NCBI RefSeq assembly: GCF_036013975.1
Contig: NZ_CP107904.1
Coordinates: forward strand, 1,488,001-1,552,000
Direction of reading: 5' to 3'
Origin: Kitasatospora sp. NBC_00458
GTDB lineage: Bacteria > Actinomycetota > Actinomycetes > Streptomycetales > Streptomycetaceae
DNA length: 64,000 nt
In this document: in pieces, positions 1 through 9,105 of the stretch
Layout: every line of letters starts with the position of its first letter
Numbering within the stretch: position 1 is the stretch's first letter
The notes under the pieces: model-generated
What the model saw: the letters and a program-made list of their open reading frames with translations, nothing else
Told to the model about the DNA's origin: nothing
The model's database searches: none
Program-made: the position numbers and the translations under genes

Positions 1-80
1 GCAGCGACCACAGACCGTGACGGGGCGCCGCCCCCTCGCGCCCCCTCGCGCCCGCCCTCCCGCCCGGCCGCCCCGCGACA

Positions 81-134
81 CGGCGCAGGCCCACGGCACG
101 GCGCAGGCCCACGGGCCGGCGCGGGCCCACGGAC
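81..134. repeat. 18-bp tandem repeat, three copies
   Basis: Three adjacent 18-bp units (81-98, 99-116, 117-134) share the core cggcgcaggcccacgg with one or two changes each. They lie in the untranslated stretch before the first gene. No protein-like reading frame uses them. The rest of 1-239 shows no other gene or recognisable site. Confidence 0.75.
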
Positions 135-225
135 CGGCCGGCCGGAATGCGTGCCGCGCGGGTGGGCCGGGGCGCGTGGGAAGATGGCAGGGCTGGTGCA
201 AACGATCTCCGGGCGGTTCTCTGGC

Positions 226-251
226 CATGGTGAACGAGCATGGTGAACGAG
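226..251 (+). repeat. 13-bp tandem duplication spanning the start codon
   Basis: The unit catggtgaacgag occurs twice back to back (226-238 and 239-251). The duplication supplies two ATG codons. The one at 227 opens a short frame that stops at 259. The one at 240 opens the 1245-codon phosphatase frame. No clear Shine-Dalgarno sequence precedes either. Confidence 0.85.
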
Positions 252-3200
252 CGGCATGACGCCGGCGGGCCGGAACGGGCGCGCGGCGGTGAACCGGGCG
301 GCGAAGGCGAACCCGGCGGGGAGCCGCGCCAGGACGACGCCCTCCTGATGGTGCCGATCGCCACCGCCCTGATCGAGGCCGACGGCCGCATCCTGCACTG
401 GAGCAACGACGCCGAGGCACTGCTCGGGTACTCCCCCGAGGAGGCCATCGGCGCCCGGGCCGCCCAGCTGCTGGCCACCGACGACCAGCGGCCGGACGTG
501 CTGGAGCTGTTCCAGGAGATCCTGGACGGCCGCGGCTGGTCCGGCGTGTTCGCGGTCCGGCACCGGGACGGCCACCACGTCAACCTGGAGTTCCGCACCC
601 ACCCGATCTCCGGGCCGGGCGGCAGCCCGCTGGTGCTGGCCGTGGCCTCGGACGTGACGACGCTGCGCCGGATCCAGGCGGACCTGGCGGTGCTGGACGG
701 CTTCTTCACCCAGTCCCCGGTCGGCATGAGCGTCTACGACACCCGGCTGGCGTTCGTCCGGCTGAACGAGGCGCTGGCCCGGGTCAACGGGCTCTCGGTG
801 GACCAGCACCTCGGCCACCGGCTGACCGAGCTGCTGCCCGGCATCAACGGCGCGGAGAGCGAGGCGGTGATGCGCCGGGTGCTGGAGACCGGCGAGCCGG
901 TCGTGGACGCCCGTTCGCACGGCCGGACCCCCGGCGACCCGACGCACGAGCACGCCTGGTCGGCCTCCTACTTCCGGCTGGAGGACCCGGGCGGCCGGGT
1001 GCTCGGCGTCAGCTCGACGGTCATCGACATCACCGAGCGGTTCCGTGCCGACGCGCGCGCCGCCCGGGCTCAGGAGCGGCTGTCGCTGCTGGTCGACGCG
1101 ACCGCCTCGATCGGCACCACCCTGGACCTCCGGCAGACCGCCCGCGAACTGGCCGACGCCATGGTGCCCCGGGTGGCCGACATCAGCGGCGTCTTCGCCC
1201 TGGAGGCGCTGGCCGCCGGCCGGACCGTCGAACCGCCGGACCCGACCTCGCCGCAGCAGGTGCGCCGACTGGCCCTGGCCACCACCGACCCGCTCTACCC
1301 GGCGGAGGCGCTGCCGGTGGACGCGGTGTACGAGGTCACGCCGGACACCCCCTACGCCCGGGCGCTGGCCACCGGCCGGACGGTGGTGGTGCCCTCCTGG
1401 GAGCTGCCGCCGCTGAGCGACGGGATCAGCGAGAGCCGCCGCCAGGCCTACCTGGGCGACCGGCCGCGGTCGGTGCGGATCACCCCGCTGGTGGCGCGCG
1501 GCACCACCCTCGGCATGATCGTGTACTCGCGGCGCGGCGAGCGGGAGTCCTTCGCCGAGGCGGACATCACGCTCGGCGACGAGCTGGCCTCCCGGGCCGC
1601 CGTCGCGATCGACAACGCCAGGCTCTACCTGCGCCAGCACCAGACCGTACTGGCCCGGCAGCAGGCACTGCGCGAGGCGAAGGCCGCCCAGGAACGGCTG
1701 GCCCTGGTGAACGTCGCCTCCACCCGGATCGGCACCACGCTCGACCTCGCCCAGACCGCGATGGAGCTGGCCGAGGTGGCGACACCCCGGCTGGCCGACA
1801 CGGTGGTGGTGGAGGTGCTGGACGACCTGGTGCGCGGCGAGCGCGAGGCCAGGCCGTCGCCGGACGGCTCGGCGGTGCTGCGGCGGATGGCCTTCCACTC
1901 GGTGCACGGCTCGACGCTGGCGCCGATCGACCGGACCGGCGGGGTGCAGCGGTTCGTCCCCGGCTCCCCGTACGCGTGGGCGCTCACCCACCGCAGACCG
2001 GTCCTGGTGCCGAGGATGGACGCGGCCGGGATGGCCTGGTTCGCCGACGACCCGGTGCGCACGGCGGCGGTGCACGAGCAGAACGTCCGCTCGTTCATGG
2101 TGGTGCCGCTGATCGCCCGGGGCTCCCCGGTCGGCGTCGCGGCCTTCTACCGGACGGTGCTGGACCACCCCTACGAGGACGACGACCTGGCGCTCGCCGG
2201 CGAGCTGGCCGTCCGGGCGGCCGTCTCGATCGACAACGCGCTGCTGTTCACCCGGGAACGGGACGCGGCCGCCGCACGCCAGCGCGCACTCGACGAGGCG
2301 TGGGCCGCACAGCAGCGGCTGTCGCTGCTCAACGAGGCCTCCAACCGGATCGGCACCACGCTCGACCTCGACCGCACCGCCGACGAGCTGGTGGAGGTGG
2401 TGATCCCCCGGTTCGCCGACTTCGTCACCGTCGACCTGCGGGAGGCGGTGCTGAGCGGCGAGGACCCGGCCCCGGTCCCGGCGGACGGCTCAGTGCTGAT
2501 GCGGGCGGTCGCCGTCGGCGAGGCGGCCGCCGACGGCACCATGTCCCGGGCGGCCGACCAGGTCGGCGCGACCTCGCAGTCCGCCAAGGTGTACGCGGAG
2601 AGCCTGCGCACCGGCCGCTCGATCCTCATGTCCGAGGTGGACGAGGCGGCGCTGCGCCGGATCGTGGCCTCGCCCGACCGGGTGCAGCCGGGTCTGGACG
2701 CGGGGGTGCACTCGTACCTCATGGTGCCGCTGCTGGCGCGCGGGGTGGTGCTCGGCGGCGCGGAGTTCATCCGCACCCGCAACCCGCTGCCGTTCGGCGC
2801 GGCGGACCGCGCGCTGGCCGAGGAGCTCGCCGCCCGCACCGCGCTGGCCATCGACAACGGCCGGCTCTACCGGCGGGAGCGGGACACCGCGCTCACCCTG
2901 CAGCGGAGCCTGCTGCCCCAGGAGATCCACCGCACCCTGGGCCTGGAGATCGCCTACCGGTACCTGCCCAGCAGCGTGGTGAGCGAGGTCGGCGGCGACT
3001 GGTTCGACGTCGTCCCGCTCTCCTCCGGCCGGGTCGCCCTGGTGGTCGGCGACGTCATGGGCCACGGCATCCGGGCCGCCGCCACGATGGGCCAGCTCCG
3101 CACGGTGGCCCGCACGCTGATCACCCTGGAGCTCTCGCCCGACCGCGTCATGCACCGCCTGGACGAGGCCACCACGGCGATCGGCGAGGGCCAGTTCGCC

Positions 3201-3977
3201 ACCTGCGTCTGCGTGGTGTACGACCCGGTGGGCCGGCACTGCACCGCCTCCTGCGCGGGCCACCTGCCGCCGGTGGTGGCCGAGACCGCGGGCGACGCCC
3301 GGCTGGTCGACCTGCCGCCCGGAGCCCCGCTCGGTGTGGGCGGAGTCCCTTTCGAGAGCGTCGAGTTCACCCTCCCCGAGGAGGGCGTGCTGGCCCTCTA
3401 CACCGACGGCCTGGTGGAACGGCGCGGCCGCGACCTCGACGAGGGCCTGAACCTGCTGTGCCGCACCATCGCCGCCGGCCGGCACCGGACACCGGAGCAG
3501 CTCTGCGACGCGGTGCTCGCCGAACTCACCGGCCGCACCAGCGAGGACGACATCGCCGTCATCATCGCGCAGGCCCGGCCCGCCGGTTCCGACCGGATCG
3601 CCACCCTCCCGCTCGGCGACGACCACGCCATGGTCGCCCACTCGCGCCGCTTCACCCGGGAGACGCTCGCCGAATGGGGGCTGGGCTCGCTCGCCGAATG
3701 GGCCGAGCTGCTCACCAGCGAACTCATCACCAACGCCCTGGTGCACGCCGGATCCCCCACCCAGCTGCGGCTGTTGTGCAACCGCACGCTCACCGTGGAG
3801 GTCGCGGACCGGGACGCCGAGTCGCCCCGGATGCGCCGCGCACAGGAGGAGGACGAGGGCGGGCGCGGCATGCACCTGGTCAACGAGCTGGCCCACCGCT
3901 GGGGCAGCCGGAAGACGCCGGACGGGAAGGTGGTCTGGTTCGAACTGGAGCTTCCACCCGGCCTGTTGGAGCGGTAG
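240..3977 (+). CDS. PAS-PAS-GAF-GAF-GAF-SpoIIE phosphatase with C-terminal HATPase (RsbU/RsbW-type fusion)
   Basis: This 1245-residue cytoplasmic signalling protein probably controls a sigma factor through an anti-sigma/antagonist partner switch. Two PAS domains lie at about 35-145 and 150-270. Three GAF-type repeats follow at about 285-465, 490-675 and 695-880; each opens with a similar IGTTLDL segment and ends in AIDNARLY-like sequence. A PP2C/SpoIIE phosphatase domain spans about 890-1105, with metal-binding motifs GGDWFD and VGDVMGHG and the late ALYTDGLVE. An RsbW-like kinase domain follows from about 1115 to 1240, with the N-box in ELITNALVHAG and the GRGMHLV nucleotide loop. Having phosphatase and kinase in one chain is typical of large Streptomyces Rsb proteins. 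No transmembrane segment is visible. The start at 240 is the only ATG in frame near the upstream duplication. The gene stands alone and converges on a QueA-like gene. Confidence 0.93.
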   Translation: MVNERHDAGGPERARGGEPGGEGEPGGEPRQDDALLMVPIATALIEADGRILHWSNDAEALLGYSPEEAIGARAAQLLATDDQRPDVLELFQEILDGRGWSGVFAVRHRDGHHVNLEFRTHPISGPGGSPLVLAVASDVTTLRRIQADLAVLDGFFTQSPVGMSVYDTRLAFVRLNEALARVNGLSVDQHLGHRLTELLPGINGAESEAVMRRVLETGEPVVDARSHGRTPGDPTHEHAWSASYFRLEDPGGRVLGVSSTVIDITERFRADARAARAQERLSLLVDATASIGTTLDLRQTARELADAMVPRVADISGVFALEALAAGRTVEPPDPTSPQQVRRLALATTDPLYPAEALPVDAVYEVTPDTPYARALATGRTVVVPSWELPPLSDGISESRRQAYLGDRPRSVRITPLVARGTTLGMIVYSRRGERESFAEADITLGDELASRAAVAIDNARLYLRQHQTVLARQQALREAKAAQERLALVNVASTRIGTTLDLAQTAMELAEVATPRLADTVVVEVLDDLVRGEREARPSPDGSAVLRRMAFHSVHGSTLAPIDRTGGVQRFVPGSPYAWALTHRRPVLVPRMDAAGMAWFADDPVRTAAVHEQNVRSFMVVPLIARGSPVGVAAFYRTVLDHPYEDDDLALAGELAVRAAVSIDNALLFTRERDAAAARQRALDEAWAAQQRLSLLNEASNRIGTTLDLDRTADELVEVVIPRFADFVTVDLREAVLSGEDPAPVPADGSVLMRAVAVGEAAADGTMSRAADQVGATSQSAKVYAESLRTGRSILMSEVDEAALRRIVASPDRVQPGLDAGVHSYLMVPLLARGVVLGGAEFIRTRNPLPFGAADRALAEELAARTALAIDNGRLYRRERDTALTLQRSLLPQEIHRTLGLEIAYRYLPSSVVSEVGGDWFDVVPLSSGRVALVVGDVMGHGIRAAATMGQLRTVARTLITLELSPDRVMHRLDEATTAIGEGQFATCVCVVYDPVGRHCTASCAGHLPPVVAETAGDARLVDLPPGAPLGVGGVPFESVEFTLPEEGVLALYTDGLVERRGRDLDEGLNLLCRTIAAGRHRTPEQLCDAVLAELTGRTSEDDIAVIIAQARPAGSDRIATLPLGDDHAMVAHSRRFTRETLAEWGLGSLAEWAELLTSELITNALVHAGSPTQLRLLCNRTLTVEVADRDAESPRMRRAQEEDEGGRGMHLVNELAHRWGSRKTPDGKVVWFELELPPGLLER

Positions 3978-4039
3978 CGGCAGCCTGCGGGGCACCGGGC
4001 ACGGGGCGCGCTGGCACGGCGGGGACAGGGCGGGTGCAC

Positions 4040-4056
4040 GGCCCCGCGCGGGGGCC
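4040..4056. terminator. Hairpin between convergent genes
   Basis: Arms ggcccc and ggggcc enclose a 5-nt loop in the 84-bp gap between the phosphatase stop and the convergent QueA-like stop. It is short and GC-only, with no T tract, so a terminator role is inferred from position. Confidence 0.4.
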
Positions 4057-4061
4057 GCCGG

Positions 4062-5138
4062 TCAGTCCGGGAGCAGCAGGTTGACGTCGCCGAACTCGTG
4101 CCAGAGGTACCGGTGCCGGACCGCCTCGCGGTAGCAGCGCTCCAGCAGCGGCCGGCCCGCGACGGCGGCGAGCAGCAGCAGGTGCGAGGCCCGCGGCTCG
4201 TGCCACCCCGTGAGCAGGCCGTCCACCGCCCGCACGCCGCGCCCGGGGGTGACCACCAGCTCCGTCCAGCCCTCCGCCTCCCGGACGGTGCCGTCCGGTC
4301 CGACCGCCGACTCCAGGGCGCGGACGGCCGTGGTGCCCACCGCGACCACCCGCCCTCCCCCGGCCCGGACGTGGCCGACCAGCCGGGCGGTGGCGCCCGG
4401 CACCCGGAACCACTCCGCGTACGGCGGTTCGTGGGCCTCCGGGGAGGCCACCCCGGTGTGCAGCGTGATCGGTGCCACCAGCACGCCCCGCCCGGCCAGC
4501 CGGGCCACCACCTCGGCGCTGAACGGCCGCGCGGCGCTGGGCATCTCGCTGCTGCCGGGCACGGTCGCGAACACCGTCTGGTAGGCCTCGACCGGCCAGT
4601 CCCGGTCGACGTAGCCGTAGCGGATGGCCCGGCCGTGCTGCGCCAGGTACCCGGCCAGCGGTCCGGGGTGGCTGAGCCGGGCGTGCCAGAGGCGGGGCGT
4701 GAACGGCGCGGTCAGCTCGGCCGCACCGCCCGCCGGCAGCGACACCCGCAGCCCCGGGCGGGCCGGGGACTCGGCCGGCGGGTAGTGGGCGGGCGCCTCC
4801 CCCGGTACGGCACGGCGCAGTTCGACCAGGTGGGTGCCGTGCCGGTCCGGGCGGCTGGAGGAGAGGTGGAGGGCGACCGGCAGGCCGTCGGGCAGCCGTC
4901 CCGGCAGTGCGGCGGGCAGGGTGGCCGAGTTGTTGACCACCAGGAGGTCCCCGGGGCGGAGCACCTCCGGCAGTTCGGTGAAGTGGTGGTGCCCGACGGC
5001 CACGGCCCCGCCGGCGCCCCGGCGCCCGACCAGCATCCGGACGTCGTCCCGAGCCGCTCCCCGGGCCTCCGCCGGTTCCCCGGCGGAGAGTTCCGGCGGG
5101 ACGGTGACGTCGAGGGCGGGCTCGGCGACCGCGGTCAC
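4062..5138 (-). CDS. S-adenosylmethionine:tRNA ribosyltransferase-isomerase family protein (QueA-like)
   Basis: The protein has 358 residues. QueA transfers and isomerises the ribosyl group of SAM onto 7-aminomethyl-7-deazaguanine in tRNA during queuosine synthesis. Family signatures are visible in order: LRPGDLLVVNNSATLPA near the N-terminus, the ELRR segment, GYVDRDWPVEAYQTVFA, the ITLHTGVASPE region and GTTAVRALE, and a C-terminal YREAVRHRYLWHEFGD. The frame is open further upstream, but the GTG at 5138 overlaps the SDR stop by 4 bp (GTGA), and the upstream extension reads as arginine/glycine-rich noise. The gene therefore appears translationally coupled to the SDR. No other queuosine gene is near, so the exact substrate is uncertain; some actinobacterial members are paralogues of unknown substrate. 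Confidence 0.88.
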   Translation of the reverse strand: MTAVAEPALDVTVPPELSAGEPAEARGAARDDVRMLVGRRGAGGAVAVGHHHFTELPEVLRPGDLLVVNNSATLPAALPGRLPDGLPVALHLSSSRPDRHGTHLVELRRAVPGEAPAHYPPAESPARPGLRVSLPAGGAAELTAPFTPRLWHARLSHPGPLAGYLAQHGRAIRYGYVDRDWPVEAYQTVFATVPGSSEMPSAARPFSAEVVARLAGRGVLVAPITLHTGVASPEAHEPPYAEWFRVPGATARLVGHVRAGGGRVVAVGTTAVRALESAVGPDGTVREAEGWTELVVTPGRGVRAVDGLLTGWHEPRASHLLLLAAVAGRPLLERCYREAVRHRYLWHEFGDVNLLLPD

Positions 5139-5992
5139 CGCCCCTCCCCGGCGGCGGCCCCGGCACCGGCGGGGACGGCGGCCGGCTCCCCGCCCGCGGG
5201 ACCGGGCCCGTCGGATGCGGGGCCGGACCCGTCGGCCGCGGGGACGGCCGGGGAGGCGGGCAGCTCGCAGGCGCGGTAGCGCCCGGAGGCGGCCCGGTCG
5301 CGGACGAGGGCGAGCAGCGCGGGCGCGACCTCCTCGGGCAGCGTCTCGCCCGAGAGGTCCTCGCCCGGACTGGCGTCCTGCAGCATCCGGGTCCGCATGC
5401 TGCCCGGGTCCACCGCCCAGACCCTCAACTCGGGCTCCTCCACGGCCAGGACGGCCGAGGCGAGGTCCAGCGCCGCCTTGCTCGCGCCGTAGCCGCCCCA
5501 CCCCTCGTAGGCCACCGCGGCCGCGTCCGAGCTGATGTTGAGGACGGCCCCGGCGTGGGCGCGCAGCTGCGGCAGGACGAGCTGGGTCAGCGCGATCGGG
5601 GCGAGCGCGTTGACCTCGAAGGTCTCCAGCAGCTCGGGCAGCGGGAAGTCGGCCAGCCGGGGCAGGGGTTCGCAGCCGCCGTCCGCTCCGGGGGCGTCGG
5701 CGCCGTTGAGCGTCCCGGCGTTGTTCACCAGGAGCCGCGCCCCGCCGAGGGAGGCGGCGGCCGCGGCGAGCCGGGCCCGGTGGTCGTCGTCGACGATCGA
5801 CCCGGCCGATGCCACCACCGTGGTGGTTCCCGCCAGTTCGGCCTCCACCGCGGCGAGGTCGGCCGCGCCGCGGGCGGTGATCACGAGCTGCCAGCCGTCG
5901 GCGGCGAGTGCCCGGGCGAGCGCCAGGCCCAGGCCCCGGGAGGCACCGGTGACCACGGCGACGGGGCGGTTGCTGATCTGCTGTGCGTTCAT
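5135..5992 (-). CDS. SDR family NAD(P)-dependent oxidoreductase
   Basis: The 285-residue protein is a classical short-chain dehydrogenase. It has the cofactor loop TGASRGLGLA near residue 15, the structural NNAG motif, the catalytic serine in NISSDAA, and the YGASK pair about 140 residues after the cofactor loop. The last 35 residues are an alanine/proline/glycine-rich tail not expected of the family. The start is the ATG at 5992, the first plausible start before the cofactor loop; the longer open frame upstream is low-complexity. It is the first gene of a coupled pair with the QueA-like gene downstream. The substrate cannot be told from sequence. Confidence 0.9.
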   Translation of the reverse strand: MNAQQISNRPVAVVTGASRGLGLALARALAADGWQLVITARGAADLAAVEAELAGTTTVVASAGSIVDDDHRARLAAAAASLGGARLLVNNAGTLNGADAPGADGGCEPLPRLADFPLPELLETFEVNALAPIALTQLVLPQLRAHAGAVLNISSDAAAVAYEGWGGYGASKAALDLASAVLAVEEPELRVWAVDPGSMRTRMLQDASPGEDLSGETLPEEVAPALLALVRDRAASGRYRACELPASPAVPAADGSGPASDGPGPAGGEPAAVPAGAGAAAGEGR

Positions 5993-6078
5993 GGCACCAC
6001 GATCGCCGCGGAGCGGTCCCGTCCGGATCGGCCGCCGGACCCGCCCCCGCCTCGGCCCTTCGTCCTCGTCCGCTCGCC

Positions 6079-7074
6079 CTAGGCGGACGGCGGGGCGGAG
6101 CGCGGAGTGGAGGGCGCGGTGGAGGGCGCGGCGTCCCAGCCGTCCGGGTCGGACCAGGCGGACAGCGTCCGGCGGCTCTCGAAACGGCACCGGCGGCCGC
6201 TCAGCGGGTCGGTGAACTCGACCACCGCGGAGAGCAGTTGGAGCGGACGGCGGAAGTCGTCCGGCGCCGGCTCGGGCAGCACCACCGGGTACACCGGGTC
6301 GCCGAGGATCGGCACGCCCAGGCCGCTCATGTGCAGGCGCAGCTGGTGCGTCCGCCCGGTCGACGGCCGGAGCCGGTAGCGGCCGAGCCCGCCCCGCCGC
6401 TCGACCAGGTCGATCCGGCTCTCGCTGTTCGGCGGCGCGTCCAGCTCGCGGGCCGCGATCTCGCCGCGCTCCTTCACGATGTGGCTGCGTACGGTGCGCG
6501 GCAGCTCCAGCGCCGGATCGTACGGCGCCACCGCCTGGTACTCCTTGTGGACCAGCCGGTCGCGGAACAGCGTCTGGTAGGCCCCGCGGTCCTCCGGACG
6601 GACCACGAACATCGCCAGCCCCGCCGTCAGCCGGTCCAGCCGGTGCGCCGGGCTCAGCGCGGGCAGGGCGAGCGCGTGGCGCAACCGCGAGAGCGCCGTC
6701 TCCACGACGTGCCGGCCGCGCGGGGTGGTGGCCAGGAAGTGCGGCTTGTCGACCACCACCAGGTGCTCGTCCCGGTGCAGGACCTCCAGCTCGAACGGGA
6801 CCGGCACCTCCGCCGGGAGCTCGCGGTAGAACCAGAGGTGCGCCCCCGGCCGGAACGGCTCGTCCGGCTCGACCGGCCGGCCGTCCTGACCGACCACGCC
6901 CCGCGCGTCCAGCAGCGCGTCGACCCGCTCGGCCGCCGCGGCGGGCAGCCGCTCGGCCAGGTACGCGCGGACCGTCGGCCACGGCCCGCCGGTCACCGGC
7001 AGCCGCAGGTGCACCGGGTCCACCCCGAGGCGCTGCGGAAGGGGGGCGGGCGGTGCCTTGCTCTTGCGTCTCAT
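6079..7074 (-). CDS. RluA-family pseudouridine synthase
   Basis: The 331-residue protein is an RNA pseudouridine synthase that isomerises uridine in rRNA or tRNA. The catalytic motif HRLDRLTAG, with its aspartate, sits near residue 150. It is followed by the family's KEYQAV and RTHQLRLHMSGLGVPILGDP segments. An N-terminal S4-like RNA-binding part (residues about 30-70, including VDALLDARG) precedes the catalytic domain. The start is ATG 7074, giving MRRKSKAPP; the open frame continues upstream but is not protein-like. It lies 86 bp before the SDR start on the same strand and points away from the PP2C gene. The target base cannot be assigned. Confidence 0.92.
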   Translation of the reverse strand: MRRKSKAPPAPLPQRLGVDPVHLRLPVTGGPWPTVRAYLAERLPAAAAERVDALLDARGVVGQDGRPVEPDEPFRPGAHLWFYRELPAEVPVPFELEVLHRDEHLVVVDKPHFLATTPRGRHVVETALSRLRHALALPALSPAHRLDRLTAGLAMFVVRPEDRGAYQTLFRDRLVHKEYQAVAPYDPALELPRTVRSHIVKERGEIAARELDAPPNSESRIDLVERRGGLGRYRLRPSTGRTHQLRLHMSGLGVPILGDPVYPVVLPEPAPDDFRRPLQLLSAVVEFTDPLSGRRCRFESRRTLSAWSDPDGWDAAPSTAPSTPRSAPPSA

Positions 7075-7274
7075 CTCGCCGGCCAGCCTAGTTCGCCGGC
7101 GGTGGGCCGGTGGCGCCCGGGCCGCACGGGCCCGGCGACGGAGACGCGTTCCCGGCCTCGGCGGGCGCGGTGCGGCGCCGGAACGGGGCACGGAACCGGG
7201 CGCGGACCCCGGGCGCCGGGGCGCCGCGGGGCGGGGCAGGAGGGGGCGCCGGGATGCCGGGGGTGGCGGGCCCG

Positions 7275-7313
7275 GTGGAGAGTGGAGGTGGAGAGTGGAG
7301 GTGGACAGCGGAG
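7275..7313. repeat. 13-bp purine-rich tandem repeat ahead of the PP2C gene
   Basis: Two identical units gtggagagtggag (7275-7287, 7288-7300) are followed by a two-base variant (7301-7313). The repeats lie 44 bp before the PP2C start in the 282-bp gap between the divergent pseudouridine synthase and phosphatase genes. Each unit carries a GGAG core like a Shine-Dalgarno sequence. The rest of the gap shows no gene. Confidence 0.8.
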
Positions 7314-7356
7314 CCGCCCGTCCCGGCGTCCCCGCCGACCCCCTGGAGGCGAGTGC

Positions 7357-8454
7357 GTGACCGTGACCGCCGGCGGCCCGCAGGACGGGGCCCCGCCGCC
7401 GCGTCTGCCGCGGCGGGCCCGGCTGCTGCTGTACTGCGCCTTCCTGCTGCTGGTCGCGGCCGTGGCGGTCGACCTGCTCACCGGCCCGGGGACGACGCTC
7501 TCCCCCGTCCTCGCGGTGGCGCCCGTGCTGGTCGGGGCGACCACCCGGCGGGCCCGGGTGCCGCTGTACACCGGGGTCGCCGCGGTGCTCGCGGCGGGGG
7601 TGCTGGAGCGCGGCAACGGCGGGGTGTCGGAGTCCGTGCACGTCACCGCGCTGGTCACCATCCTGGCCGCGACCCTGGCCAGCACCGCCAACGTCGTGCT
7701 GATCGCCGCCCGGGAACGCGAGCTGCTGCAGGTCCGGACGGTGTCGGAGGCCGCGCAGCGGGCGCTGCTGCGGCCGCCGCCGGAGCGGCTCGGCCCGCTG
7801 CGGATCGCCGTCCGCTACGTCGCGGCGGCCGCCGAGGCGAGGATCGGCGGTGACCTGTACGAGGCGGTGGACACCCCGTTCGGGATCCGGGTGCTGCTCG
7901 GCGACGTCCAGGGCCACGGCCTGTCGGCGGTCGAGACGGCGGCCGACGTCCTCGGGGCCTTCCGGGAGGCGGCCCGCACCGAGCCGGACCTCGCCCGGCT
8001 CGCCGGGCGCCTGGACGCCGCGCTGACGGCCCGGCCGGACGACGAGCGGTTCGCGACGGCGGTGCTGCTCGGCGTCGGCGGGGAGGGCGGCGGCGCCGAC
8101 CTGGTCAACTGCGGCCACCCGCACGTCCTGCTCCGGCGGGCCGGCCGCGTCACCGAGCTGGTGCCGTCCCGGCACGCGCCGCCGCTCGGCCTGCTCGACC
8201 TGCTGGGCGGCGGCTACCGGGCCGATCCGTTCGACCCGCACGCCGGTGACCTGCTGCTCCTGCACACCGACGGCTTCTCCGAGGCCCGCGACCGGTCCGG
8301 GAACTTCTACCCGCTCGCCGAGCGCTTCGCCGGGTTCCCGGCCGCCGCCCCCGAGGACCTCCTCGACGCCCTCCTCGACGATCTGGCGGCCTGGGTCTCC
8401 CCCGCCGGTCTCGACGACGACGCGGCCGCGCTGGCCCTCCGCTGGGAGCGGTGA
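7357..8454 (+). CDS. Membrane PP2C/SpoIIE-type serine phosphatase
   Basis: The 365-residue protein has an N-terminal membrane part with about three hydrophobic segments (roughly residues 20-110, including LLYCAFLLLVAAVAVDLL and HVTALVTILAATLAST). A cytoplasmic PP2C/SpoIIE phosphatase follows from about 145. Metal-binding motifs are visible as IGGDLYEAV, LGDVQGHGLSAV, CGHPHVLL and LLLHTDGFSEARD. It probably dephosphorylates an anti-sigma-factor antagonist in stress signalling. The GTG at 7357 is chosen because GGAGG lies 7 nt before it at 7345-7349; the longer open frame upstream is antisense to the pseudouridine synthase. A DUF3224 gene follows at 140 bp. Confidence 0.92.
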   Translation: MTVTAGGPQDGAPPPRLPRRARLLLYCAFLLLVAAVAVDLLTGPGTTLSPVLAVAPVLVGATTRRARVPLYTGVAAVLAAGVLERGNGGVSESVHVTALVTILAATLASTANVVLIAARERELLQVRTVSEAAQRALLRPPPERLGPLRIAVRYVAAAAEARIGGDLYEAVDTPFGIRVLLGDVQGHGLSAVETAADVLGAFREAARTEPDLARLAGRLDAALTARPDDERFATAVLLGVGGEGGGADLVNCGHPHVLLRRAGRVTELVPSRHAPPLGLLDLLGGGYRADPFDPHAGDLLLLHTDGFSEARDRSGNFYPLAERFAGFPAAAPEDLLDALLDDLAAWVSPAGLDDDAAALALRWER

Positions 8455-8594
8455 GCGACCGCCCCCCGGGGACGGACCGGGAGGCCACCGCCGGTCGCCG
8501 CACGGTGCGGGGGCGGTTGTCAGTGGCGCGTGCAAGGGTGGGCCTGCGGTGGGCGACGGGCCGGCCGCGGGGTTCTGGTCGAGGGGACGGTGCC

Positions 8595-8990
8595 ATGGGC
8601 AGCAGGGTGAGCGGGGCGTTCGAGGTGACGGCCTTCGAGCCGGAGGAGTCGGACGAGCAGCCGGGGGCGACGGTGGGCCGGGTGCGGATCGCCAAGGACT
8701 TCACGGGCGGGCTGACGGGGACGAGCGTCGTGCGGATGCTGTCGGTGATGGACGGCGCGGGCGGGCCCGCCGCGTACGTGGCGGTGGAGCGGTTCACGGG
8801 CGCGCTGGACGGGCGGCAGGGGTCGTTCGTGCTGCAGCACGCCGCGCCGGGGAGCCACGGCGAGCGCCTGTCGATCCGGGTGGTGGCGGGGACGGGCTCG
8901 GGCGAGCTGGCGGGGATCACCGGGGTGTTCGAGCTGGAGGTCGACGAGCAGGGGGCCCACACCTACGTGCTGGAGTACGAGCTGGGCTGA
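8595..8990 (+). CDS. DUF3224 domain-containing protein
   Basis: The 131-residue protein matches the DUF3224 family throughout: GAFEVTAFEPEE at the start, FTGGLTGTSVVRML, YVAVERFTGALDGRQGSFVLQH in the middle, and GSGELAGITGVFELEV near the end. The family folds as a small beta-barrel of unknown function. The ATG at 8595 follows the purine-rich gaggggacgg. An alternative GTG at 8451 would overlap the PP2C stop but adds 48 arginine-rich residues unlike the family, so it is rejected. No signal peptide or membrane segment is seen. Confidence 0.85.
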   Translation: MGSRVSGAFEVTAFEPEESDEQPGATVGRVRIAKDFTGGLTGTSVVRMLSVMDGAGGPAAYVAVERFTGALDGRQGSFVLQHAAPGSHGERLSIRVVAGTGSGELAGITGVFELEVDEQGAHTYVLEYELG

Positions 8991-9105
8991 GCGGAGGACG
9001 CGGAGCGGGTGGCGGGCCGGGGCGTCCGCGCGGCACCGGCCGGGCCCCGACGGGCGGCTGTCACGATGATGCGATCAGTATCCGATCGACATCGGAGGGT
9101 GACGG

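Noticed and set aside
8451..8594. Earlier GTG start for the DUF3224 gene overlapping the PP2C stop
   Set aside because: The extra 48 residues are arginine-rich and unlike the family. A better ribosome site precedes 8595.
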